A DNA stretch of 64,000 nucleotides, from positions 1,302,001 to 1,366,000 of the forward strand of contig NZ_CP047936.1 of the NCBI RefSeq assembly GCF_014279975.1, read 5' to 3'. Below the pieces are notes generated by a model, which had not been told where the DNA came from, did no database searches, and saw only the letters and a list, made by a program, of their open reading frames with translations. Both the position numbers and the translations under genes were made by a program. Position 1 is the stretch's first letter, and each line of letters opens with the position of its first letter. Source of the DNA: Synechococcus sp. BIOS-U3-1 (lineage in GTDB: Bacteria > Cyanobacteriota > Cyanobacteriia > PCC-6307 > Cyanobiaceae). Positions 55,293-64,000 of the stretch are shown one piece after another.

Positions 55293-55976
55293 GTGAGCGA
55301 AACCTCCGACACTCCTGCAAAGCTTGAAATGCCTGACGTGCCGGACACCACTGCAGGTGTAAAAGGCTCAGCGAAAGCAGATTCACCTGCCTCACCGAAC
55401 AAGAGAGAAGCAGCGGTGCCAACTGACCAAGCTGCCAAGTCCAAAACAGCTGATCAGGCATCGAGCATTGATCAATCCGCGAAAGCTGCCACAGCCGACA
55501 AGCCAGTGAAGGCAGAGAAAGCTGCCAAATCAGCGGATGCCGGTCAATCCGCAAAGCCAGCCAAAACAGACAGCGCAGATCAACCGCCTAAGCCCGCAAA
55601 ACCAGCTCCAAAGCCAAAACCGGAGGACAAGCCCTTTGCAGAGTTCATCCAGGAAAATCTGCTGCCTTCACTGAGCAAATCCTTGACTGAACGTGAACAA
55701 GCACCGATCAGTCTTGAGCTCGTTGAAGGAGAACGACCTGTGGTGGGTGGTCGATGTTGGATGATTCAAGGCGAATTGCCCGCAGGACGGCGGTTCTGGC
55801 TTTGCTTTGAATCCGATGCGATCACATCTGGCAAGACCATTGTCCTCGCTGAATCCGGTTCAGACCCAAGCCTGCTGGAATCCTTCTTGATTGATGAGAA
55901 ACGCATCAACCAGGCCTTGTTGGAATCCCGTTTACTTCAACGCCTAAATGGGCAGAAGTGGTTCGGAGGCAACTGA
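55293..55976 (+). CDS. DUF2996 protein, possible NdhV
   Basis: A 227-residue protein started by GTG 55293 (no in-frame ATG). Residues 1-110 are an Ala/Lys/Pro/Asp low-complexity region with short imperfect repeats. Residues 113-225 form the DUF2996 domain (PFAEFIQENLLPSLSKSL, then GGRCWMIQGELPAGRRFWLCF). Cyanobacterial and plant members include NdhV, a subunit of the NDH-1 complex in cyclic electron flow; I rely on memory for that link. acsF follows after 72 nt. Confidence 0.75.
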   Translation: MSETSDTPAKLEMPDVPDTTAGVKGSAKADSPASPNKREAAVPTDQAAKSKTADQASSIDQSAKAATADKPVKAEKAAKSADAGQSAKPAKTDSADQPPKPAKPAPKPKPEDKPFAEFIQENLLPSLSKSLTEREQAPISLELVEGERPVVGGRCWMIQGELPAGRRFWLCFESDAITSGKTIVLAESGSDPSLLESFLIDEKRINQALLESRLLQRLNGQKWFGGN

Positions 55977-56048
55977 ACCAATGGGTTACACCAAGCCCCG
56001 ACTGGGCCTGGACTCCATTTACGATGGAGACAACACACGTTGGATCTG

Positions 56049-57131
56049 ATGGTGCCTCCCACCGCTGTGAATGACACGAAATCCGGGGGTCCCGGCGTCT
56101 CCGTCAAAGATCCAGTCAAGGACACGATCCTCACTCCACGCTTCTACACAACAGACTTTGAAGCCATGGCGGAGATGGATCTCCGCCCTAACGAAGCAGA
56201 ACTCGAGGCTATTTGTGAGGAGTTCCGCAAGGATTACAACCGTCACCACTTCGTGCGCAACGAGGAGTTTGACGGTGCTGCCGACAAGCTCGACCCTGAC
56301 ACGCGCCGTGTGTTCATCGAGTTTCTTGAACAGAGTTGTACTTCCGAGTTTTCTGGTTTCCTTCTTTACAAAGAACTAAGTCGTCGTATCAAGGCTCGCA
56401 ATCCTCTTCTTGCTGAATGCTTTGGACATATGGCTAGGGATGAAGCCAGGCATGCTGGTTTTCTCAACAAGTCCATGAGTGATTTTGGGCTTCAGCTTGA
56501 TCTTGGTTTTCTTACTGCAAATAAGAAATATACGTTTTTCAAACCTAAATTTATTTTCTACGCCACCTATCTTTCTGAAAAAATTGGTTATTGGCGCTAT
56601 ATCGCTATTTTTAGACACCTTGAAAAAAATCCCGAGAGTAAAATCTTCCCTATCTTTAATTTCTTTGAAAATTGGTGTCAAGATGAAAATCGACACGGAG
56701 ACTTTTTTGACGCTCTCATGAAGTCTCAGCCTGAAACCGTTCGTGGACTTCGTGCACGGCTATGGTGTCGTTTCTTTTTACTTGCAGTTTTTGCAACGAT
56801 GTACGTGAGAGATGTAGCTCGAAAAGAGTTTTACGAAGCTCTCGGGCTGGACGCACGCGAATATGACCGGATGGTGATTGATAAGACCAATGAAACATCA
56901 GCTCGTGTGTTCCCCGTCGTTCTTGATGTTAAAAATCCGCGTTTTTACGAACGCTTAGAGAACATCATTATCAACAATGAATCTTTAGAATCTGTTGATC
57001 AAAGTTCTTCCCCAGCTCCTATCAAATTTGTTCGCAAACTTCCACACTGGTTTGCTAACGGAGCACAAATGGCTTCTCTGTTCCTGATGGCACCTGTTCG
57101 CAGTGAAAACTTCCAGCCCAGTGTGCGCTGA
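56049..57131 (+). CDS. acsF: Mg-protoporphyrin IX monomethyl ester oxidative cyclase
   Basis: A 360-residue AcsF, the aerobic diiron cyclase that forms the fifth ring of chlorophyll. The diiron ligand motifs [10 protein letters not shown] and [11 protein letters not shown] are present. The length and the N-terminal TPRFYTTDF block match the family. ATG 56049; TTG 56040 would add three residues. Three lines of the central part (56521-56700) have about 32% GC by hand count, against 55% in the start of the gene. Stop/start TGATG with tldD. Confidence 0.97.
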   Translation: MVPPTAVNDTKSGGPGVSVKDPVKDTILTPRFYTTDFEAMAEMDLRPNEAELEAICEEFRKDYNRHHFVRNEEFDGAADKLDPDTRRVFIEFLEQSCTSEFSGFLLYKELSRRIKARNPLLAECFGHMARDEARHAGFLNKSMSDFGLQLDLGFLTANKKYTFFKPKFIFYATYLSEKIGYWRYIAIFRHLEKNPESKIFPIFNFFENWCQDENRHGDFFDALMKSQPETVRGLRARLWCRFFLLAVFATMYVRDVARKEFYEALGLDAREYDRMVIDKTNETSARVFPVVLDVKNPRFYERLENIIINNESLESVDQSSSPAPIKFVRKLPHWFANGAQMASLFLMAPVRSENFQPSVR

Positions 57132-58579
57132 TGCAGTCAACCCTTCAAAAATCTTTGGTTGGATTCAATGATCTTGATCCAGACCATCACCCTTGGCGTC
57201 AGCGCCTCGACTCTCTGCTGAATTTGGGCGTCAGTGCCGGAGCAGATCTCGTCGAAGTATTCCTTGAACGTACTGATCATCTCGGCGTTCTTGCAGAGCA
57301 GGACAAGATCACAAGTGTGGGTCCCTCATTTGGTATGGGAGCTGGTATTCGAGTGTTTCGGGCTGGTCGAGATGGTTTCGTCAGTACCAACGATCTGAGC
57401 GATCAAGGTCTGGAAGAAGCTCTTCAGCAGGCTCTGGCCATGCTTCAGCTCAGTACATCCACGCTGGCTTCACCAGGCGCATTTGATGGGCTTGGTCCAC
57501 TTCGCAACTTCGGCTCTTCCAAAAACGATTGGTTGGACGGCACACCTGACCTCGTCACGATTACTCAACGTCTTCTTGAAGGAACGCATTGTTTGGAGAA
57601 GCGCGGGCAACATCTCGACGTCCGTCGAGGCAGCTTTGCTCGCGACTGGCAAGAAGTACTCGTGGCCGCAAGCGATGGGACGTTTGCCCGAGACATCAGG
57701 CTGCACCAGTCCAGTGGTTTGAGTGTGCTCGCTGCTGATGGTGAACATCGTTCCAGCATCGCCCGTCGTTACGGAAGCACCGATCGTCCTGACGATTTGT
57801 GCAACTGGAATGTTGATGCCTCTGCTCAGGAGGTCTGTGACACTGCTGCCAAAATGCTTCGCGCTGATTACGTCGACGGTGGCCAAATGCCCGTTGTCCT
57901 CGCCAACCGATTTGGCGGTGTCATTTTCCATGAAGCCTGCGGCCACTTGCTTGAAACCACCCAGGTGGAGCGTGGTTCCACACCTTTCGCCGACAGCATC
58001 GGTGAAAGCATCGCCCATTCAGCTGTTACCGCGATCGATGAAGGCATGAGTGGCGGTGCTTTTGGGTCCATCTCCATGGATGACGAGGGAATGGAACCGC
58101 AGAGAACCGTTCTGATTAAGGATGGAATCTTGCAATGTTTTCTGAGCGACCGTGCAGGTGAAATGCGCACGGGTCATGCACGCACTGGCAGCGGTCGTCG
58201 ACAGAGTCACGGGTTTGCTGCAGCCAGTCGCATGCGCAACACCTACATCGACGCTGGTCCGCACAGCATCAATGAACTCATCAGCTCGGTTGACCACGGT
58301 CTGTATTGCAAGTCCATGGGTGCCGGCAGTGTTGGGGCAACCGGTCAATTCAACTTTTCTGTTGAAGAGGGTTACCTGATCAAAAATGGTGAACTCGGTC
58401 AACCCGTCAAAGGCGCCACTCTGATTGGTGATGCCAAAGAAGTCATGCCCAGGATCTCGATGTGCGCTGATGATCTTGAGCTAGCTGCCGGTTACTGCGG
58501 ATCCGTCAGCGGCAGCGTATTTGTAACCGTGGGTCAGCCCCACGTGAAAGTGGATTCGATCACTGTGGGAGGTCGTTGA
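57131..58579 (+). CDS. tldD: TldD metalloprotease subunit
   Basis: A 482-residue TldD. The zinc motif HEACGH lies near residue 270 and the later metal-ligand Cys region near CGSVSG. TldD and TldE form a heterodimer that removes leader peptides or degrades peptides; in E. coli it matures microcin B17. ATG 57131 overlaps the acsF stop by 1 nt and tldE follows directly. Confidence 0.95.
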   Translation: MQSTLQKSLVGFNDLDPDHHPWRQRLDSLLNLGVSAGADLVEVFLERTDHLGVLAEQDKITSVGPSFGMGAGIRVFRAGRDGFVSTNDLSDQGLEEALQQALAMLQLSTSTLASPGAFDGLGPLRNFGSSKNDWLDGTPDLVTITQRLLEGTHCLEKRGQHLDVRRGSFARDWQEVLVAASDGTFARDIRLHQSSGLSVLAADGEHRSSIARRYGSTDRPDDLCNWNVDASAQEVCDTAAKMLRADYVDGGQMPVVLANRFGGVIFHEACGHLLETTQVERGSTPFADSIGESIAHSAVTAIDEGMSGGAFGSISMDDEGMEPQRTVLIKDGILQCFLSDRAGEMRTGHARTGSGRRQSHGFAAASRMRNTYIDAGPHSINELISSVDHGLYCKSMGAGSVGATGQFNFSVEEGYLIKNGELGQPVKGATLIGDAKEVMPRISMCADDLELAAGYCGSVSGSVFVTVGQPHVKVDSITVGGR

Positions 58580-58581
58580 TC

Positions 58582-59949
58582 ATGCCTAACGAACCACTCA
58601 ATATCAACTCGCTACAGGATCAACTTCAGTCCCTGGCACGGCGTGAAGGAATCACAAAATGGGATCTCGGCGCCAGTCGAAGCAACAGTTCTTCTGTTCA
58701 AGTCGATCGAGGTGAGGCCAAACAATTAAAAGCTGCTCAACGCAGTTCGATCACCATCCGAGTGTGGAACCAACAAGGATTAGTCGGCATCACAAGCACG
58801 TCTGATCTTTCCAATTCAGGTCTGGAAAAAGCGCTAATGGGTGCGCAGCAGGCCAGTCATTTCGGTAATCCAGATGATGTTCCTGGTTTTTCCCCCCTCG
58901 CCACTGCTCCTCAACCAGATCTTCATCGTCCACTTCAGAACGCTCAAGGAATTCAGAGCCTATTGAATCAACTTCTTGATGCTGAAAAGGAGCTTTTGAG
59001 CCGGCATCCGGCCATCGGCACTCTTCCCTACAACGCCATGAACGAGGGCAGTAGTGAACGCATTTATCTCAATAGTGAAGGTGCACTGCGCCAAGCTCAG
59101 CGCACTCAGGCAAGTATTTTCCTGATGGCACGCGCAGAAGAAAGCGGTCGCAAACCTCGGAGCGGGGGAGCCGTTCGACTTGCTCTAGGCAGCAGCGATC
59201 TCGACCTGGCGGGATGCATTGATGAAGCGGCAGAACGCACCATCAGCCATCTGAACTATCAGCCAATCGATACCGGGCGCTACCTCGTCTGCTTTTCGCC
59301 AGAAGCTTTTCTGGATCTGATCGGTTCCTTCAGCAGCATGCTCAATGCAAGAGCCGTTCTAGATGGTGTGAGTCTGAGCAAAGCTGACTCAATCGGCGAA
59401 ACTCTTGCTGTTCCTTTCTTCAATCTCACTGATAACGGATTGCATCCTGCCCACCTCGGAGCAATGCCCTTTGATGGAGAGGGCACGCCAACGCGAGCCC
59501 TTCCTCTGATCCGCGAAGGTTGCCTGGAGAACTTTCTGCATTCCGAAGCCACTGCGCGTCATTTCGGAGTGGATCCAACTGGGCATGCAGGAATGGGAGC
59601 CAAGGTGTCTGTAGGTCCCGACTGGTTTGAAATCAGTTGTACCCCCTCCATAACCACTGGAGCCGATCAACTTGACCACACCACAACATCTGACACCTTC
59701 GTTTTGATCGATAGTCTCAGTGCTCTCCATGCAGGGGTCAAAGCCAGCCAGGGCGCTTTCTCTCTGCCGTTCGACGGTTGGCTGGTCAAAGGTGGAGAAC
59801 GCATCTCCGTTGAGGCAGCAACAGTGGCTGGAGACATCCGGGAACTCTTACGTTCAATTGTTCATCTGGAGCCGGAAGCCGTTGTGACCCATGAAGGTGT
59901 CAGTCCTTATGTGTGGGTTGATGGTCTGGCGATCACCGGTGAAGCCTGA
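58582..59949 (+). CDS. tldE: TldE/PmbA, partner of TldD
   Basis: A 455-residue TldE/PmbA. It has the same fold as TldD but no HExxxH metal motif, as expected for the partner subunit. ATG 58582 comes 3 nt after the tldD stop; TTG 58576 is an alternative. GCLENFLHSEATARHFG and the C-terminal VWVDGLAITGE match the family. Confidence 0.93.
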   Translation: MPNEPLNINSLQDQLQSLARREGITKWDLGASRSNSSSVQVDRGEAKQLKAAQRSSITIRVWNQQGLVGITSTSDLSNSGLEKALMGAQQASHFGNPDDVPGFSPLATAPQPDLHRPLQNAQGIQSLLNQLLDAEKELLSRHPAIGTLPYNAMNEGSSERIYLNSEGALRQAQRTQASIFLMARAEESGRKPRSGGAVRLALGSSDLDLAGCIDEAAERTISHLNYQPIDTGRYLVCFSPEAFLDLIGSFSSMLNARAVLDGVSLSKADSIGETLAVPFFNLTDNGLHPAHLGAMPFDGEGTPTRALPLIREGCLENFLHSEATARHFGVDPTGHAGMGAKVSVGPDWFEISCTPSITTGADQLDHTTTSDTFVLIDSLSALHAGVKASQGAFSLPFDGWLVKGGERISVEAATVAGDIRELLRSIVHLEPEAVVTHEGVSPYVWVDGLAITGEA

Positions 59950-59973
59950 ACAGTCACTGCTGATTCATTGGTC

Positions 59974-60981
59974 TTGAAAATTCTGTTCTGGGGTACACCC
60001 ATTTATGCCGTGCCCACGCTGGATGCTCTGCAGAGCGCCGGACACCAGATTGTCGGTGTTGTCACTCAGCCTGATCGTCGTCGAGGTCGAGGAAAACAAT
60101 TGATGCCTTCAGCTGTGAAAGCGCGGGCTCTGGAACTCGGCTTGAACGTTTACACCCCTGAGAGAATTCGTCGAGATCATGACTGTCAACAGCAATTAGC
60201 GGAACTTGGTGCTGACCTTTCCGTGGTTGTGGCCTTTGGTCAGATTCTGCCCACAGAAGTGTTGATGCAGCCACCTCTGGGGTGTTGGAACGGCCATGGA
60301 TCACTTTTGCCGAGATGGCGAGGGGCCGGCCCAATTCAATGGTCCATTCTTGAAGGTGATGCTCAAACAGGCGTCGGCGTGATGGCAATGGAAGAAGGGC
60401 TAGACACCGGTCCAGTGCTTATGGAAAGGGAAATCGAAATCGGTTTACTTGAGAACGCGCATCAACTTGGCAACCGACTCAGCAAACTCACAGCGGAGCT
60501 GATGGTGGAGGCAGTCCCTCGGATTGAAACCGCTGGAACCGGACCGGAAGAGGAGCGACTTCGCAAGTTGGGGGTGCGCTACCAGACGTCTGAGGTCAGC
60601 TACGCAAGAATGCTCGTGAAAACTGACTACCAGGTCGACTGGTCAGCCTCTGCTTTGGCCATCCATCGCAAGGTGATGGGTCTTTACCCAGGTGCTGTGA
60701 CGCTCTGGAAGGGGAAAAGGCTGAAATTGCTGGTCACTGAACCGCTAATTGAACGACTTGGAGTCGAGCTGAGCACTGCTGCGCAACAGCTGCTGGGCCG
60801 CTGGCAGACCGGTGGCCACCCGGCAGGGACTGTTCTTGACAGCAATGAGGCCGGTTTGGTGGTCAGCAGTTCGGGTTGTCCACTGCTAATCCGAGAAGCA
60901 CAGCTGGAAGGGAAGGCCCGGAGCCATGGTCGAGCTCTCGTTCAGCAATTGCAGACCACTGTGGGAGACACATTGGGCTGA
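59974..60981 (+). CDS. fmt: Methionyl-tRNA formyltransferase
   Basis: A 335-residue Fmt that formylates initiator Met-tRNA. The N-terminal KILFWGTPIYAVP and the active-site segment NGHGSLLPRWRGAGPIQW are present; most Fmt proteins read NxHxSLLPRWRG, so Asn and His are kept. The later MEEGLDTGPVL is typical. The start is TTG 59974 (or TTG 59968); no ATG exists upstream in the region. Confidence 0.95.
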   Translation: MKILFWGTPIYAVPTLDALQSAGHQIVGVVTQPDRRRGRGKQLMPSAVKARALELGLNVYTPERIRRDHDCQQQLAELGADLSVVVAFGQILPTEVLMQPPLGCWNGHGSLLPRWRGAGPIQWSILEGDAQTGVGVMAMEEGLDTGPVLMEREIEIGLLENAHQLGNRLSKLTAELMVEAVPRIETAGTGPEEERLRKLGVRYQTSEVSYARMLVKTDYQVDWSASALAIHRKVMGLYPGAVTLWKGKRLKLLVTEPLIERLGVELSTAAQQLLGRWQTGGHPAGTVLDSNEAGLVVSSSGCPLLIREAQLEGKARSHGRALVQQLQTTVGDTLG

Positions 60982-61004
60982 CTCAAAGCACTCCGATGGT
61001 GTGC

Positions 61005-62297
61005 TCAGCGTCTGCGTTGGCGAGATACGGGTGTGGCGCTGCGACGAGTGCGTTGATTGCCGCGTTGATTGCTACGCCGTTTACCACCACCGAGGTCAAG
61101 AGGTGGAGCCGTCAAAATCGTCGGTTCAAAACCCTTCACTTGTTCTTTGCGCAACGCTTCCCCTGTGAGGCGCTCAATGGCCTTCAGTAAGAGTGATTCC
61201 TCAGCAGCAACAAGCGAAATGGCATGACCGGTTTCACCAGCACGACCGGTACGACCGATGCGATGAACATAATCTTCGGCCACATTGGGAAGATCCAGGT
61301 TCACCACGTGCGGCAACTGTTGGATGTCAATCCCGCGTGCAGCAATGTCTGTCGCGACCAGTACACGGACGCTGCCCTGCTTAAAGCCCTGAAGGGCTCG
61401 AGTACGCGCACCTTGGCTCTTGTTGCCATGAATCGCAGCTGCTTCGAGACCTTCGTTGCTGAGTTTTTCTGCGACCCGATTAGCACCATGCTTGGTGCGT
61501 GAAAACACCAGCACCTGACGCCAATTGCCACTTCTGATTAGATGACTGAGAAGTTCCGGCTTCCGTTTCATGTCACACGGGTGAACAACCTGCTCCACAG
61601 AGCGTGCCGTCTGATTTTCAGGCGTGACTTGAATCTGCAGTGGGTGATGCAGCAACCCTGTAGCCAGCTTTCGGATCGGCGGGCTGAACGTGGCGGAGAA
61701 CAGCAGAGTCTGCCGATGCTCGGGCATCAAGCGAATCAATCTGCGAATGTCATGGATGAAGCCCATATCAAGCATTCGATCCGCTTCGTCCAGCACCAGG
61801 CATTCGAGGTGATCGAAATGCACGACTCCTTGCTGATGGAGATCAATCAATCGGCCCGGCGTCGCGACCAGCAGATCCACTCCTCCCTGAAGTCGATCAA
61901 TTTGCGGATTGATCTTGACTCCTCCGAAAACCACATCACTTCGCAAGGGAAGGTGGTGCCCGTAAGCACGCACATTCTCATGAACCTGTGCTGCCAATTC
62001 ACGGGTCGGGGTCAAGACCAGTGATCTCACCTGACCACGACCGGAGCGTCGACCATGCCGAAGTCGTTCGAGCATTGGCAGAGTGAATCCACCGGTTTTT
62101 CCAGTACCTGTCTGAGCAGCCGCCATAACGTCGCGACCACTGATCACCGCTGGAATCGCCTGTTCCTGAATCGGTGATGGGTGAATGTACCCCTTATCCC
62201 TCAGCGCCTTAAGAAGGGGTTCTCCAAGTCCCAAGTCTTCGAAACCGACCTGTGAATTGACCGTGACAGAAGTCTCGCCGATCGTGTTGGAGCCCAA
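61005..62297 (-). CDS. DEAD-box RNA helicase (RhlE-like)
   Basis: A 430-residue DEAD-box helicase. Motifs Q ([10 protein letters not shown]), I (AQTGTGKT), II (DEAD), III (SAT) and VI (HRIGRTGR) are all present. The C-terminal 30 residues are Arg/Gly/Asn-rich, which suggests RNA binding. RhlE/CrhR-like helicases in cyanobacteria are cold- or redox-induced. The apparent start is TTG 62297. Eight codons upstream lies an in-frame ATG (62319-62321) with an AGGAGG Shine-Dalgarno, but codon 5 after it is TAG. Confidence 0.92.
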   Translation of the reverse strand: MGSNTIGETSVTVNSQVGFEDLGLGEPLLKALRDKGYIHPSPIQEQAIPAVISGRDVMAAAQTGTGKTGGFTLPMLERLRHGRRSGRGQVRSLVLTPTRELAAQVHENVRAYGHHLPLRSDVVFGGVKINPQIDRLQGGVDLLVATPGRLIDLHQQGVVHFDHLECLVLDEADRMLDMGFIHDIRRLIRLMPEHRQTLLFSATFSPPIRKLATGLLHHPLQIQVTPENQTARSVEQVVHPCDMKRKPELLSHLIRSGNWRQVLVFSRTKHGANRVAEKLSNEGLEAAAIHGNKSQGARTRALQGFKQGSVRVLVATDIAARGIDIQQLPHVVNLDLPNVAEDYVHRIGRTGRAGETGHAISLVAAEESLLLKAIERLTGEALRKEQVKGFEPTILTAPPLDLGGGKRRSNQRGNQRTRRSATPVSRQRRR

Positions 62298-62306
62298 TTG
62301 TTCACC

Positions 62307-62333
62307 CTAGGAGGCGGCCATTAAACCCCTCCT
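62307..62333 (-). promoter_or_regulatory. Helicase leader: tiny ORF inside an SD-masking hairpin
   Basis: On the minus strand AGGAGG (62333-62328) is a near-perfect ribosome binding site 7 nt before an ATG (62321-62319). The ORF reads Met-Ala-Ala-Ser-stop (TAG at 62309-62307). The CCTCCT at 62314-62309 pairs fully with AGGAGG around a 13-nt loop that contains the ATG. The frame then continues through GGT GAA CAA to TTG 62297 of the helicase. A leader peptide or RNA thermosensor is an inference. Confidence 0.6.
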
Positions 62334-62361
62334 TGTTGCTGGCGGGACTTGAACAATAAAT

Positions 62362-62586
62362 TCAGATGATCTTCCAAACGGCATCCTCAGGAATCTCAGG
62401 AGCAGCGAATAGATCGGACGGTTCTTGCTGAGTCACCCGCCAAGCAGGAACTCTGGTGTCGCGATAAGTGCCGTGTTGAATCAGCACTCCTTCCTGCTCA
62501 TCAGTGCTGGCATAAAACCCACCTTCCCAATGGGACTGTTGATTCAGGCCACCACGAAACCAAACCCAGCAGCGCACGCGTTTCAT
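62362..62586 (-). CDS. Small conserved hypothetical protein
   Basis: A 74-residue soluble protein from ATG 62586 (MKRVRCWVWFRGG). It contains a YDRT-like RDTRVPAWRVT segment and an acidic C-terminus. It follows the DUF6464-like gene by 5 nt, in the terC operon. No function recognised. Confidence 0.7.
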   Translation of the reverse strand: MKRVRCWVWFRGGLNQQSHWEGGFYASTDEQEGVLIQHGTYRDTRVPAWRVTQQEPSDLFAAPEIPEDAVWKII

Positions 62587-62591
62587 GGATG

Positions 62592-62927
62592 TCACGGCGA
62601 CCAATGACTGCAACGCTCACATGGTCCTTCAGGAATCACGGCACAGCGCATCAGAGGACTTCGGGCATTAAAACGACACGCCGGATCACCAATGACCCAA
62701 CCATGCTGAAACCAACGAGCATCTGAAGGTCGCTTCTGAGGCTTCACCATCAGCACGACAGAGCTCAACTGATATCGACCGGAATGGAGGCGGTAACGAT
62801 GACGGCGCTGCATCACAAGAAAACTGTCGTCTTCGTGTAAAAACCAGCGGCCCGGGGAAGGTGGCTCATCGAGTTCAACACGATCAAGCAGTTGATCACT
62901 GCCGGTCTGTCGGATTTCCACGAGCAT
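62592..62927 (-). CDS. DUF6464-like conserved protein
   Basis: A 111-residue protein starting MLVEIRQTGSDQLLDRVEL. The C-terminus has CRFNARSPLMRCAV and PCERCSHW, with three or more cysteines that could bind zinc. I recall this pattern as a cyanobacterial family (DUF6464) of unknown role. It follows terC by 4 nt. Confidence 0.75.
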   Translation of the reverse strand: MLVEIRQTGSDQLLDRVELDEPPSPGRWFLHEDDSFLVMQRRHRYRLHSGRYQLSSVVLMVKPQKRPSDARWFQHGWVIGDPACRFNARSPLMRCAVIPEGPCERCSHWSP

Positions 62928-62931
62928 GAAC

Positions 62932-63651
62932 TCAAGACTCCTTTGCTGCTGGCGATTCGCGGAGTGAGAACCCCCAAATCATCAATCCAACAACTGCAAC
63001 AAGAGTGACCAGTTCAGATGGATGCAAGGTCGGTAGAGCCATCATCGCCAGCAGTTTGAGACCAACAAAACCGACCGCAAGGAAACCTGCTGTTTCCAGT
63101 CGCGGATAAATCTGCAGCCACCGAATGAAAAGTCCTGAGGTGAAACGCAAAGCAACCACTCCGATCAGCGCACCCGTTAACACCAGAAGCAACTGATCAC
63201 TGATGGCAACCGCTGCAGCCACACTGTCGATTGAAAAGGCAAGGTCGGTAATGGCCAGAGTGAGCACCGTTCGACCGAAACGAATCGACTTAGACGCTGT
63301 TTCAACGGGTTGCTTATCGGCCTGCTCAGCAGAGGTATTCCAGTGGCTTAGGCAGAGCCAGACCAGGTAGCCACCTGCAATCAGCTGGATAGGCGGGAAA
63401 GCCAGAACATATTGCGCCATCAGGATGAGACCCACGCGCAAACCGAACGCCATCACAATGCCGAGATTCAACGCGCGGCGCTCAAGTTGGGGATCACGCT
63501 GTTCTCGCGCAATGGCTGCCAATGCAATTGCGTTGTCAGCCGAAAGAAGTAGCTCGAGAGTGACAAGTACCGGCAACAACGGCAACAGTTCACCCAGCTG
63601 GTCAACGCCGTCCAACCAGGCAGTGAGTGACGACAGTGCAGCTGTATCCAT
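62932..63651 (-). CDS. TerC-family integral membrane protein
   Basis: A 239-residue membrane protein of the TerC family. About seven hydrophobic helices are visible. The conserved acidic motifs are LELLLSADNAIALA and ITDLAFSIDSVAAAV. TerC proteins take part in tellurite resistance or Mn/metal handling, and in plants in thylakoid biogenesis. It is first in a three-gene leftward operon. Confidence 0.92.
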   Translation of the reverse strand: MDTAALSSLTAWLDGVDQLGELLPLLPVLVTLELLLSADNAIALAAIAREQRDPQLERRALNLGIVMAFGLRVGLILMAQYVLAFPPIQLIAGGYLVWLCLSHWNTSAEQADKQPVETASKSIRFGRTVLTLAITDLAFSIDSVAAAVAISDQLLLVLTGALIGVVALRFTSGLFIRWLQIYPRLETAGFLAVGFVGLKLLAMMALPTLHPSELVTLVAVVGLMIWGFSLRESPAAKES

Positions 63652-63688
63652 TTCTACAGCCTAGAAATAGAACACATTGAACAGTGGA

Positions 63689-64000
63689 ATGCGAACCCAC
63701 TCCCAGCTCTGCCATGTGAGTTCTGATCGATGCGTTGTACTCGTTGAGGCCTACGAGGGAAGCACTCCACTCGGCAGTGCTCTCGGTGAGGGACGCACCG
63801 CATCAGAGGCCGAGGATCAGGCTCTGCTCCGACTTCACGCAAGGTTCAACTCCTTCAACCTCAGCGAAGCTGAGGAGACAATGAACACGTCTGCTGAGGC
63901 AGGTATTGAGAGCTTGGACCAGGCTGGGGGCGTAAGGCCTACGCAGTTGATTAGGCGAATCACGCCTCCTGAAGTCACTGCATCTGAGGAACCCAAGCAG
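63689..64000 (+). CDS. Conserved hypothetical protein, 3' end outside window
   Basis: From ATG 63689 the frame is open to the window end (104 codons). The protein begins MRTHSQLCHVSSDRCVVLVE and continues with a polar, Glu/Ala-rich sequence (GEGRTASEAEDQALLRLHAR). Similar N-terminal sequences occur in other marine Synechococcus from memory. It is divergent from terC with 37 nt between them. The full length is unknown. Confidence 0.68.
   Translation, partial: MRTHSQLCHVSSDRCVVLVEAYEGSTPLGSALGEGRTASEAEDQALLRLHARFNSFNLSEAEETMNTSAEAGIESLDQAGGVRPTQLIRRITPPEVTASEEPKQ

Noticed and set aside
1-64000. CRISPR array, insertion sequences, prophage genes
   Set aside because: No regular spaced repeats, transposase, integrase or phage structural gene was found on either strand.

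Overview
The window looks like a stretch of core chromosome from a marine picocyanobacterium of the Synechococcus type. The evidence is oxygenic photosynthesis genes (acsF, psb30, psb32, ycf20, pxcA, a CCB-type cytochrome b6f assembly factor), a phycobilisome gene (apcD, which argues against Prochlorococcus), many small families confined to cyanobacteria, dense packing with frequent ATGA overlaps, and moderately high GC. I see no insertion sequence, prophage, CRISPR array or rRNA. One tRNA is present.

Layout. 1-5.5 kb: end of uvrC, a small exported protein, a photolyase/cryptochrome-like protein, hemJ, a PHP phosphoesterase and a cyanobacterial protein of unknown function, all rightward. 5.5-14 kb: cobN (leftward), then ilvE and B12-dependent metH. 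14-21.3 kb: small conserved proteins, an SDR, a SpoIID-like protein, an Ap4A phosphorylase-like HIT protein, a group 3 sigma factor, a DUF3370-like exported protein and an RHH/J-domain fusion. 21.3-21.9 kb: the only long non-coding gap, with hairpins and a 15-nt direct repeat exactly 500 nt apart. 22-33 kb: apcD, rlmD, pheT, rpmG, rpsR, an intact RNB exonuclease without a normal start codon, an FAD oxidoreductase, metG and an LptC-like lipoprotein. 33-40 kb: CCB factor, TerB-like protein, psb32, pxcA, cobU, trmL, M23 peptidase, tRNA-Met and 2-Cys peroxiredoxin. 40-51.6 kb: UPF0182, an FtsH lacking its first membrane helix, rpmF, glycerate-kinase-like protein, ycf20, HAD phosphatase, recJ, ClC transporter, psb30, a YkgJ-like Cys protein and two tandem half-size GDT1/UPF0016 transporters. 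51.7-64 kb: a degenerate RNase R-like protein, ubiX, DUF2996 protein, acsF, tldD/tldE, fmt, a DEAD-box helicase with an unusual leader, and a terC operon; a final CDS runs off the window.

Functional links. cobN and cobU (cobalamin synthesis) sit in the same window as metH, which uses the cofactor. hemJ and acsF act in tetrapyrrole/chlorophyll synthesis. psb30, psb32, ycf20, pxcA and the CCB factor serve the thylakoid. metG, fmt, pheT, trmL, rlmD, rpsR, rpmG and rpmF belong to translation.

The points most worth a second look are the helicase leader (strong SD and ATG followed by an in-frame amber codon, all inside an SD-masking hairpin), the RNB-family protein that has lost its catalytic and RNA-binding motifs, the RNB exonuclease with an apparent CTG start, the RHH/J-domain fusion, the photolyase without the usual Fe-S cysteines, and the split GDT1 pair.
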